Shown here: piece by piece, positions 1 through 10,400 of the stretch | Layout: each line of letters opens with the position of its first letter | How positions within the stretch are numbered: position 1 is the first letter of the stretch | Origin: Auanema rhodensis | Lineage: Eukaryota; Nematoda; Chromadorea; Rhabditida; Rhabditidae | Reading direction: 5' to 3' | Length of the DNA: 64,000 nt | NCBI GenBank assembly: GCA_964057225.1 | Contig: OZ059898.1 | Span: forward strand, 13,913,767 to 13,977,766 | Program-made: the position numbers and the translations under genes | The notes under the pieces: model-generated | The model's database searches: none | What the model was told of the DNA's origin: nothing | What the model saw: the letters and a program-made list of their open reading frames with translations, nothing else

Positions 1-155
1 TCTTTGACTTCATTGATAATTACGAATGAAAAGCAGTAACATATTTTTTTCAAACGTTTCACATCGAAAATTCAAAAATGGACAAGCTCAAGTACTTTCA
101 AAATCTTTGCAACATATTGCAAAACGTCAAACCATTCTTAAAAAATGGTTTTTTT

Positions 156-227
156 TTCGTTCGGGGGGAATCGAACCCCCGTCGAATGCTTGGAAGGCAT
201 CCATGCTGACCATTACACCACGAACGC
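156..227 (-). tRNA. tRNA-Gly(TCC), altered acceptor end
   Basis: Anticodon loop CTTCCAA with 5-bp stem GATGC/GCATT, B box GGTTCGATTCC. Base 72 is A rather than C, so the G1-C72 pair is lost. The flank is a run of t on the plus strand, and the T-run terminator lies further away than in other copies. Confidence 0.65.
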
Positions 228-424
228 TACGATAGCTCTTGAACTATTAGATAAGATGAGTTGACACATCTTTGACTTCATTGATAATTACGAATGAAAA
301 GCAGTAACATATTTTTTTCAAACGTTTCACATCAAAAATTCAAAAATGGACAAGCTCAAGTATTTTCAAAATCTTTGCAACATATTGCAAAACGTCAAAC
401 CATTCTTAAAAAATGAAAAATGTA

Positions 425-496
425 TGCGTTCGGGGGGAATCGAACCCCCGTCGAATGCTTGGAAGGCATCCATGCTGACCATTACACCACGAACGC
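425..496 (-). tRNA. tRNA-Gly(TCC)
   Basis: Consensus copy: acceptor GCGTTCG/CGAACGC, T-stem GGGGG/CCCCC, discriminator A, oligo-T terminator a few bases downstream on the minus strand. Long spacer type. Confidence 0.93.
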
Positions 497-693
497 TACG
501 ATGGCTCTTGAACTATTAGATAAGATGAGTTGACACATCTTTGACTTCATTGATAATTACGAATGAAAAGCAGTAACATATTTTTTTCAAACGTTTCACA
601 TCGAAAATTCAAAAATGGACAAGCTCAAGTACTTTCAAAATCTTTGCAACATATTGCAAAACGTCAAACCATTCTTAAAAAATGAAAAATGTA

Positions 694-765
694 TGCGTTC
701 GGGGGGAATCGAACCCCCGTCGAATGCTTGGAAGGCATCCATGCTGACCATTACACCACGAACGC
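694..765 (-). tRNA. tRNA-Gly(TCC)
   Basis: Consensus copy, long spacer type. Confidence 0.93.
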
Positions 766-962
766 TACGATGGCTCTTGAACTATTTGATTAGATGAGTT
801 GACACATCTTTGACTTCATATATAATTACAGAATGAAAAGCAGAAACATATTTTTTTCAAACGTTTCACATCAAAAAATCAAAAATGGACAAGCTCAAGT
901 ATTTTCAAAATCTTTGCAACATATTGCAAAACGTCAAACCATTCTTAAAAAATGGTTTTTTT

Positions 963-1034
963 TTCGTTCGGGGGGAATCGAACCCCCGTCGAATGCTTGG
1001 AAGGCATCCATGCTGACCATTACACCACGAACGC
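963..1034 (-). tRNA. tRNA-Gly(TCC), altered acceptor end
   Basis: Same variant as the copy at 156-227: base 72 is A, with a t-run on the plus-strand 3' flank. Confidence 0.65.
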
Positions 1035-1232
1035 TACGATGGCTCTTGAACTATTTGATTAGATGAGTTGACACATCTTTGACTTCATATATAATTACAG
1101 AATGAAAAGCAGAAACATATTTTTTTCAAACGTTTCACATCGAAAATTCAAAAATGGACAAGCTCAAGTACTTTCAAAATCTTTGCAACATATTGCAAAA
1201 CGTCAAACCATTCTTAAAAAATGAAAAATGTA

Positions 1233-1304
1233 TGCGTTCCGGGGGAATCGAACCCCCCTCGAATGCTTGGAAGGCATCCATGCTGACCATTACACCACGA
1301 ACGC
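1233..1304 (-). tRNA. tRNA-Gly(TCC), variant
   Basis: Position 66 C to G breaks the G7-C66 pair and position 48 is C to G. Possibly impaired. Confidence 0.65.
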
Positions 1305-1501
1305 TACGATGGCTCTTGAACTATTTGATTAGATGAGTTGACACATCTTTGACTTCATTGATAATTACGAATGAAAAGCAGTAACATATTTTTTTCAAAC
1401 GTTTCACATCGAAAATTCAAAAATGGACAAGCTCAAGTACTTTCAAAATCTTTGCAACATATTGCAAAACGTCAAACCATTCTTAAAAAATGAAAAATGT
1501 A

Positions 1502-1573
1502 TGCGTTCGGGGGGAATCGAACCCCCGTCGAATGCTTGGAAGGCATCCATGCTGACCATTACACCACGAACGC
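1502..1573 (-). tRNA. tRNA-Gly(TCC)
   Basis: Consensus copy, long spacer type. Confidence 0.93.
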
Positions 1574-1766
1574 TACGATGGCTCTTGAACTATTTGATTA
1601 GATGAGTTGACACATCTTTGACTTCATTGATAATTACGAATGAAAAGCAGTAACATATTTTTTTCAAACGTTTCACATCAAAAAATCAAAAATGGACAAG
1701 CTCAAGTATTTTCAAAATCTTTGCAACATATTGCAATCAAATCGTTCACAAAAAATGAAAAATGTA

Positions 1767-1838
1767 TGCGTTCGGGGGGAATCGAACCCCCGTCGAATGC
1801 TTGGAAGGCATCCATGCTGACCATTACACCACGAACGC
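1767..1838 (-). tRNA. tRNA-Gly(TCC)
   Basis: Consensus copy; the only short-spacer unit in this segment. Confidence 0.93.
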
Positions 1839-2035
1839 TACGATGGCTCTTGAACTATTAGATTAGATGAGTTGACACATCTTTGACTTCATTGATAATT
1901 ACGAATGAAAAGCAGTAACATATTTTTTTCAAACGTTTCACATCAAAAATTCAAAAATGGACAAGCTCAAGTATTTTCAAAATCTTTGCAACATATTGCA
2001 AAACGTCAAACCATTCTTAAAAAATGAAAAATGTA

Positions 2036-2107
2036 TGCGTTCGGGGGGAATCGAACCCCCGTCGAATGCTTGGAAGGCATCCATGCTGACCATTACACCA
2101 CGAACGC
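2036..2107 (-). tRNA. tRNA-Gly(TCC)
   Basis: Consensus copy, long spacer type. Confidence 0.93.
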
Positions 2108-2304
2108 TACGATGGCTCTTGAACTATTTGATTAGATGAGTTGACACATCTTTGACTTCATTGATAATTACGAATGAAAAGCAGTAACATATTTTTTTCA
2201 AACGTTTCACATCGAAAATTCAAAAATGGACAAGCTCAAGTACTTTCAAAATCTTTGCAACATATTGCAAAACGTCAAACCATTCTTAAAAAATGAAAAA
2301 TGTA

Positions 2305-2317
2305 TGCGTTCGGGGGG
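2305..2317 (-). pseudogene. tRNA-Gly 3' fragment cut by element A
   Basis: Acceptor 3' strand and part of the T-stem. The remainder lies at 14409-14471, 12 kb away on the other side of element A. Confidence 0.9.
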
Positions 2318-2662
2318 CGTTCCATTCGGACTCCCCATATATGTAGCTGGAGGGTTAGAGCCAGACGACCAGAGGACCGAGGAATGGCTCCGCCTTCCCT
2401 CGTTCCCTTGGTCGGGAGTTCGCCTCTTAGCAAGCTCATGGACGGCTTGTAGTTTAGTCTTTATACTTATATTTATCTTATTGTATTGTATCTTTATCTT
2501 TGTATATTATTGTTGTAGTTTCATGCCAATAAATCTTTCTCTCTTTCATCTTATGATTGACCTTATGCTCTTTATTCCTTACCGCTACACCAAGGAATAC
2601 TATGCGCGTCATAGTATAAACTACAATGGTTTATATTATCGACGCAGGAGCATAACGGAACG
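2318..2662 (+). repeat. 5' LTR of element A
   Basis: 345 bp beginning CGTTCCATTCGG and ending CATAACGGAACG. It carries an AATAAA poly(A) signal at 2528-2533. The termini are not TG...CA. Confidence 0.95.
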
Positions 2663-2682
2663 TGGAGGTTCCACCTCGAACT
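2663..2682 (+). other. Putative primer binding site of element A
   Basis: TGGAGGTTCCACCTCGAACT directly follows the LTR; the same 20 bases occur in elements B and C. It starts with TGG as expected for a tRNA CCA end, but I could not match the rest to a tRNA from memory. The LTR end GGAAC can also pair with GTTCC in this site, forming a small hairpin across the junction. Confidence 0.6.
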
Positions 2683-3660
2683 CATCTTTTGAAAAAAAAA
2701 AAAATTTTTTTTTTATTGTAAAAGTCCATTTTTGCATTCTAAATTATAAATTCCTCCACTTGAAACAACAAAATGAAGGCGCCAATTTGTTTTAAGGTAC
2801 AGATACAAGGGATCTCGCTTAAATGCGAGATAGGACCAATAAAATTTTTGCCCGCCGTCCTCAATTTAAAACCGTCTGAATGTCCACCCTTTTCTTATCG
2901 TATCTTGTACCGCTTCTCATGCCATTTTGAGGACGTTTGGTTTGAAATAGAGGACAATTTCGCCAAACGAGAAATTATAATTGTTCACATTTTTTTTGGG
3001 CATAGAGAAGTTTGATTATTGGAACAAAAATTTATAAGACGCGCGCAATTGATTATAGTTTGTATATTTTGTGGTCAGGACTAGAATTTTGAAAAATTAT
3101 TATATTCAGACGTAAAAGATCATTTTACATATTATTTTGCGGGAAACCAAAAACGGTTACATAAATTGAATATAAAAAGAGACCACACTAGTCCGAAAAA
3201 GCCTGGTAAATCTGCATTAAGACTTCTCAGCTCTTATTTGACAGTCAGGTCAAGTTGGCGGAAGCATAACTGCTACGGATTTTATCCCCGTAGATTATGT
3301 CACCTTCCTCAAATCATTTCGTTGTTTCAACTCATAAGATACCCCTTATCTTCTACAGTAATCCTAAGTAAATGGGAAATGTTTAAAAATAGACGTATTT
3401 TTCTCATTTTCAAAAAGAAATTCGCTTAGGAAAACGCACTTTTGCTTATTTTGATCAAGAAAAAGGACAGCCTTTTCAATAACTCTCCTCAAACCTCATT
3501 AGCATGCACAATGTCGAAAACATTTTGAGCAAAACATGTTATTTAAGGGAAAAGGAATGAGGAAAAGATTGAAAACATAAGTCCGTTTTCTTGACGAAAA
3601 CAGAGCAAAGTGCACAAAAAAAAAAAAAAAATAAAAACACAGAGTACAAACTTTATTCAG
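2683..3660 (+). other. Leader of element A, first part: no gene
   Basis: About 1 kb with no convincing plus-strand gene. Short ORFs at 2773-3015 and 3166-3429 have no recognisable domains. The sequence is about 98-99% identical to the same region in element C, with scattered substitutions and indels. Confidence 0.6.
2812..2831 (+). promoter_or_regulatory. Conserved leader stem-loop
   Basis: Perfect 7-bp inverted repeat ATCTCGC/GCGAGAT around the loop TTAAAT, 150 bases after the LTR and kept in element C. Placement and the self-complementary TTAA in the loop fit a genomic RNA dimerisation or packaging element; that function is inferred. Confidence 0.4.
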
Positions 3661-4017
3661 TCAATACCCATATTTGATTTGCAACCGAGTTCGAAACTCA
3701 GAGGCAAGAAACATAGGAGTTTCGCTCGCAATTAAATCTTCACTATATTCTAAACCTCGCGAAACCCTAAGTTCCAAACCAAATAATGAGTCATCATAAA
3801 CAATATAGATTTTAAACAATAATCTATATAATAAATAATAATAAAAATGACTCTTTTCCTGGTACCAGGCCCAAGGACGTGCGGTTAATAAACCGGCCCT
3901 ACCATTATATACATGAGCGCATAGATCAACTAAGCACCTTCGACCAACAAGCTCCACTTCGGGAGCTACATCTACGAAGGTGGCAAAGTTTATATGGCCC
4001 TGCCCCAAATAATACAT
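3661..4017 (-). CDS. Antisense ORF in the leader of element A (118 aa, unknown)
   Basis: A minus-strand frame with an ATG at 4015-4017 and stop at 3661-3663, followed within about ten bases by AATAAA on the minus strand (plus-strand tttatt near 3652-3657), a plausible poly(A) signal. The protein has an aromatic-rich hydrophobic stretch in the middle (residues about 57-72) and no family I recognise. The identical 118-residue frame is present in element C (50780-51136) with no nucleotide difference that I can find, although the flanking leader differs every 40-80 bp. Element B has no counterpart. It could be an accessory gene, or a cis-acting RNA or promoter element that happens to be open. Confidence 0.4.
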   Translation of the reverse strand: MYYLGQGHINFATFVDVAPEVELVGRRCLVDLCAHVYNGRAGLLTARPWAWYQEKSHFYYYLLYRLLFKIYIVYDDSLFGLELRVSRGLEYSEDLIASETPMFLASEFRTRLQIKYGY

Positions 4018-4431
4018 TTGGAGATCTTCGATAAACTAAAGTAATCAAATAATCAAACATAAAATGGAGATACACAAACCATCAAAATTATATCAGGATT
4101 TGGCCTATAAGCCAAAACTCCTTCTCCATCGTATTCAACGATGGATTCGTATAATTTCCACAGGACATAAGTCAGGCCAGTGGGATTATAACGTTGGAAA
4201 TCCATTTTTTTTTTCTTTCTTTCTTTTCTTTTCTTTTGTTTCTAACCTTAAAATAAATGTCCAAAGGCCGCAAAAGTACAAAGGGGACGACATGAATAAA
4301 GTTTTTTTGAAGATTCTAGAGCAGTAAGAAAACAAAATTAGAGGAAAGTGCAAGAGCGGATAAAAATAGTTTTTGAGAAGAGATAAACATCATTAACTAT
4401 AATAAGCTTACGGTAGATAGGCGGAGTCAGA
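4018..4431 (+). other. Leader of element A, last part, with possible first gag exon
   Basis: Contains a plus-strand frame from ATG 4064 (also in-frame ATG 4292) to a TAA at 4325-4327. A GTAAGA donor at 4324 and an AG at 4429-4430 would remove 107 nt and join this frame in phase to the gag frame. That would supply the initiator AUG that the gag frame lacks. The acceptor is a poor match to TTTTCAG and element C has a 1-nt indel in the exon, so this is only a candidate. A T/C-rich tract lies at 4204-4240. Confidence 0.3.
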
Positions 4432-7400
4432 TTGGTGGCCACGATTTGGAAAACTCCCTCTCATTTACCCTCCGCATCGCCCAGCGAAGCACGACTATCC
4501 TATTGCTCCCGAATCTCTCTCTCTCCCAACACACATCTAAAAGAATCTTACGCACCTTACATCAACATCCCACACGTAGCTCACCATTCTCGGTTTTTCC
4601 AAACCAAAAGTCCTACAAAGGTGGCCAAAAGATTCTCATCGGCTTTCCCAGCCCTTTACCCGTCCGATATCAACAGTGACGCTACTGTCGCAAGTCGTAC
4701 CCGAAGCCGCACCCGACTTCTCAGTGTTCAAATAGAAGAACCGCACCAACCAGACGAGAAGCCGAAGCCGCAAGTCGACAAGTTCTATACTCCCCGAGAA
4801 GGTACATATTCACCTTCTGACGACACCGACGAAGACCCGGACTTCATCATAGCCGACGACAGCACTCAAACTCCAACTACAAATCCCAAGGTACGCTCAG
4901 TTGATACTAATAAAAATTTGCGAAAAATTCAAAAGAAAAAGCCGACAACCGCATCTGCCTCACCGGTAACCCCAGACCCAAACGCGTCGAACTTATCAGT
5001 TATCACTGATAACGCACCTTCCCCATCCCTCGGGTTAACACAAAGCCCGCAAGCGTCTTCCACGCCTATTAATCAACCACATTCGCTAACTTTAGAACCC
5101 ACCCAACCTAGTGACAACCCTTCAACCTTATCAAAAATCACTGATAAGATCAAAAAGAATATCCCTAATAAGCGGAAGACAAAAACACCCAGTAAGCGCG
5201 CAACAGAAACTTTGTCAGCAGAAGCCAGCCTTGAAGGCATACAAGAAGCTTCACCCTTATCATTAACAACTGATAAGTTTAAAAACAAAAGATCTTTAAC
5301 AAATCGACTGATAAAGATTTTAAACTTATCCCCAGGCGATAAAACAACACCCGGCGGAACAGCAAAACCCCGGTTTTCTTCACATAATCCTAATCTTAAC
5401 AGATCAGATAGTGCGATCCCTAGCTCACGATCAACTGATAGAACATCGCCTCAGGCACCTGGTAAAGTCATCCAGGTTCCAAGAGCCCGTTTCGCAACAA
5501 CTACACCTATAATAGGCTCCTCTAGCAGAAACCCTAAGGCAATAGAAAACACTCATCAAGATCCAACAAGGAGCGAAGTGATAATATCACCTATCACATA
5601 CCCTGAGGGCATCTCATCCGAAATGACCGAAACATCACGGCTTCCAGGAGCGGGTAAATCTACCATTGCTCAGGCATTAAGCTCCCCATATTGCCCTATA
5701 TACGACGGAAGTCGCAACTTTAGAGACTTCGTGGCCAAGTTTAACACCTTTGCAAACGCCTTAGGCTTAGTTATGCCCGAAAGATTAACAATCTTACCAT
5801 TACTTCTCAAAAACGAACGAGCTGAAGAAGCTTATACACAGCTTAGCGATACTATCAAGACATCTGGCTCGTGGAATACTCTCATCGAAGAACTTACCTC
5901 TAGGCTATGCCCAGAGTATAATCAAGATCCGGCGCTGATAACGCTACAGAATTCCACCCAAGGCGAGCTATCAGTAGATGGATTCGCACAAACGTTACGA
6001 AGCCTAAGCTTAAACGCTTTCTCCCATACAGACCCACACAAGGACCATATTCTTAGATCCACCTTTCTACGCGGTCTCAAAAACACAATACGCCCGGGGG
6101 TAATCAGAGCTAAACCAAAAACGTTTGCCGAGGCAATTGATAATGCCAGATGGGAAGAATCAATTGCTAACCAAGTATCCGACCCTCAGGCGCTACTGGT
6201 TAACGCAATCGATAGAACATTCCCTCCCAGGCGCGACACCGGAAGGCGAGGAATCGGCAGAGGCTATCAATCATTTAACAATAGAAACTACCAAAATTAT
6301 CAAAATTATCAAAGTTATCAAAATTCATCAAATAATCAGAAACCACAAAATCTGCAAAATTCTTTCGCAAGAAACCGCAATCTTGGTAATCGCGGTAGAA
6401 ATCTCTCAAATCCAAATTGGTATCAAAGAAATAACAACTTATCACGTAATCAGGAGAGTGATAACCGTCAACGCGGCAATAATCCCTTCAGGGGAAACAA
6501 CAATAATAGAGGTAGAGGAAGGGGCTCAAGAGTCAATAATTTGACCTTGATATCCCCCTTAACACTAGCAGTAGCTTTATCAGTGATCTTATCACTAATC
6601 ACTATAACTGATGCTTATCAGATGTGCACTAAAGCTACAGGTGGAGCCCTCCTTATACCCCCACCCCTGAGGAAATGCACAATACCACCTACCAAACATG
6701 TCCTCCGCACAAACATACATCTGTATACAAGAAACCAGACGGCTCACGAATGGGATTCATGGCGATGTTCAAAAGAAATACATAAAATATGCATCAGGGA
6801 TTTGCTATTTTTAAGAGATCATAACTCCTCCATTGTTCGAATTGAGCCAACAACAGAAAACGAATGTAGACTGGCTGTCCGCGACCGTAAATGGAAATCA
6901 GAAGATCTGATTAAATTGGATAGCTTGACATACGCGACAACCGAACCTACATTCTCTCCAGCGCGCTCATTCAATTACGAACAATGCGAAGAAAAAGAAC
7001 GACTGGTTTTGGAAAGAGGCGTTATGACCAGGATGCCAGACGACACCATATTGACAAATCTATTACTCAATACGGAAGGCTGTCTTGCACATCATGGCCA
7101 ATGCGCATCCAATACTTCAATGATCATCTGGGAAATCCAATCATACGAACAGAGATGCAACTATATAGACATGAGCGAATATGATGCCATCATTGGAGAC
7201 AGCATAATACTGATTCCCAATACGCAGTCAGCCCTTGTTATCGACAATAAACAAATTCCAAAACAGATTACATCATGTTTTTCGCAACCTATATTTCAAT
7301 CAACCACGGGCAATTATATACTCTTTCCCAAATATCCAAATGACAGTAATATACACAACTTAATTGAAAGAGAATATAAAAAGTTGCCAGCTAAGCGTCA

Positions 7401-10400
7401 AAAAAGGGCTATAGCGCAATGCGCACTGCAATTGGACGAAAGCTGGATAAAAGAACAAGAAGACTACGAAACTTTAACATTGAACATATGCCCATACCCA
7501 TTTTTACGTCCAGTAATGAGTAACCCTGGGATATCACAAATAATTCCTATAATTCGAGCCAGACGGACGATAGATCCAACATATTCTATCGTTAAGTGGA
7601 TCTCAGCACATCCCGAGCAGTTCAAATTCTTCCTACGAAGCACTACTTCGGATAGATCAATAGAAAGATTCTTAAAAATATATGAATTCTACGACCCGGA
7701 AGAAGCAATGCTTCAATTCTTCGCCCAAAAAGAACTGGCAGCTACCACAAGAGGAGCCGTTAAATACCTCACCTCCCTGCAACTTTTAGAGCAGATAGGC
7801 GACAGATTAACAGCAGAAGAATTTGACGAAAAAATACTCACAAAAGAAGGAAGTTATCGAGAGCGAACCGAAAGTATAGCGCTCGAGTTGGCATTTACAC
7901 CGACCATTTTCGCTCAAAATAACATGTCGGTGCCATCAAAACAAGAAGTTTTGAAAGCATTTGTAAACATGCCGCCAATCAGGCCCGTATTATCAACTAA
8001 TAACGAAAAGGAACAACTGATTATTAAAGAAACAATTGACCTATATCACCAAGTCCTCAAACTACGTACAATAAAACCCAATCGAACAGCGGCCAGAGCA
8101 GACGATGAAAGATTTCGACATCTGCCTGTACCAACTATTATCCTGCCAGATATAGAGAAATTATATCGAGATATGGAGAATAATTTTGGTATACCTGTTG
8201 GGCCCCATCAACAAACAAAAAGTCCTAACAAATATACACGAAATCTTCTCATTCAAACCTTTCTACCGCTACTAGAGGATAAAAGAACACCTCCCTACTC
8301 AACCAGACGCCTGACAGACAAAACGGAATATATAACGACAACAACGGAAGTAACAAAGCTAATCCAGGACCCTCAAACAACGCCAGAGATCGATACAACT
8401 CAAACCATAACATCCACGCGCGCGCCAACAACGGTTACATTAATATATGGTGTTCACAAAGAACAGCCTATTACTACGTTTGCAACGGTCACAGATATGT
8501 CTTTAAGATCGCAAAGAAAGCAGAGAACGTCATCACCACCTTTGGAGATTGAAACGAAAGCAGTACAAGCGCAAGCACATTATATAGGCTCCAAAGTAAA
8601 CAACGAGATACAATATAAACAGAATATATCTCAGAGAATAGCGCAAGATCATCTACAATATGCAACCACTCTTATACAGGAAGAATTGCAAAAGCATTTT
8701 ATGGAATCTTACGAATCCATATGCGAGATACAAAATAGATATCTCGAATTGTGGCGTTCAATTCTCCAAATAGAGCCAACCATAGCAATGAGAACAATCC
8801 TTGGCAGAGAAGACATAGCAGCGCGTTTCGTGGGCAGCGAAATAGTTCATGTTCATATATGCCTACCAATAGAGCCTAAAACCGTTCACCACTCTCATAA
8901 AATCAATGAAACATGTTACTTAGAGACACCAGTAACAACCGAAGACAACAAATTATATTTCGCAGCACCGGGATCAAGAGATTTACTCTCGTACGGGAAA
9001 GAAATCGACTGCGAACACGTACCAACTGATATTTATGAGAAAAACGGGGAATGGATGAACATTAATGGGTCTGCGGAAGTCAATCCCATCACACTTTTTG
9101 ATGGAGCTCACCAACATAAAGTTACGCCTTTAAAATTTACAGGTGCTCATCTTTATACTAATCTTTCATCAAGAGTCTATTCAATGACTACCGCAATAGC
9201 GTATGGAGCTAGTTTAGCTTCAATACGACAAAATCACGTACTAAATACGATTCACAACGACCCAAAGATAACGTCAGCCTTTATTCTTTTGAAAAAGGGC
9301 AGCGATTATATTTCGAAAGCAACTGAGTTCACAACTACAGCCTGGAATAGCATAAAACAATTCTTAATGGGGACAATTGAAAGAACCTTAATATTAATAG
9401 GATCTACTGTTCTAATCATTGCAGCAATCATAATTACCATCTTTGCCGGAAAATTTTACTTTTTCAAAGCAATGCCACTACCAGTCATGCATATTCAAAG
9501 AGCAGACAACGAGCCCCCAGGCTACGAGGAAACATTAGAACTCGTTAGCCGCCCAGACCAACCAATGCCAGAAAATATAATGAAGCAGTATTACCCGGCG
9601 CTCGTAACATTCATTCCACTAGCAATACCATTTATTGCTTCTATTAAATCAAAAGAAACAAAGCTACCACTTATCTATATATCAGTAGAAGATAAGCTGA
9701 TATTAGCTTTATGGGATTCAGGCTCGTCAGTCTCATATGTCAGGCTATCGACATTAAAATACCTGAACATGGCTCAACACGTCAAAAAGCGACGATTAGT
9801 GGCAATGGCAGCAAACAAAACAACGTTTACATTATACGGAAAAATAAATTTAAACATCGAAATTGCTGGCTATGAGATAGAACATACCTTTTTGGTCTCA
9901 AATGACTGTGATTGCCCAGCCCCTGCTCTTATTGGGATGGACTTTATGAGCACGCTCGACAGTGAAAACATTGATGTCAGTTTAAAACCATCGAAAAAGA
10001 TGCTAGAGATCGGAAATTACGCACTCCCTTTAATTGAACAGGACGCCATTAAACAAACGGCAATAACAGTAAATATCATCAATTTGAAGAAAAGAATCAT
10101 ACAACCCGATGAAGAGTCCACTATTCCAATCAAAGCTGATAGACCACTCAAATCAAACGAAGTGGTAATCTTAGGGGACAACGGAAATGCATTAGCTTCA
10201 AGTTATCCAACAGCTTTCCGTGAGACAAGTGGAGTATATGTAGTTTTCCGTAACAATACGGACAAAACATTAGCTATGGAAGCTAATTCAGTCATAGGGC
10301 AGGCAACAATAGGAGAAGTACCAAGCTGGCAAACAATACAAGAAGACCCTATGCAACCATATATTCCACCAGAAGCAGATTGGGAGAATAAATTACCCCA

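Larger units (their letters stand above)
1..2317 (-). repeat. Tandem tRNA-Gly(TCC) array, segment 1
   Basis: Eight complete units and part of a ninth, period 265-270 bp. Each unit is a 71-bp tRNA plus about 195 bp of spacer. All units except the one ending at 1838 carry the long spacer type, which contains caaaacgtcaaaccattc left of the tRNA. The segment continues past the left edge and ends at element A. Confidence 0.97.

Noticed and set aside
2226..2795. 189-codon ORF from the array into element A
   Set aside because: It runs from tRNA antisense across the insertion junction into the LTR and leader, with no coherent protein.
7408..7440. Fusion peptide directly after the furin-type site in A
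   Set aside because: The residues after RQKR are not notably hydrophobic or glycine-rich, so I cannot claim a class I fusion peptide.
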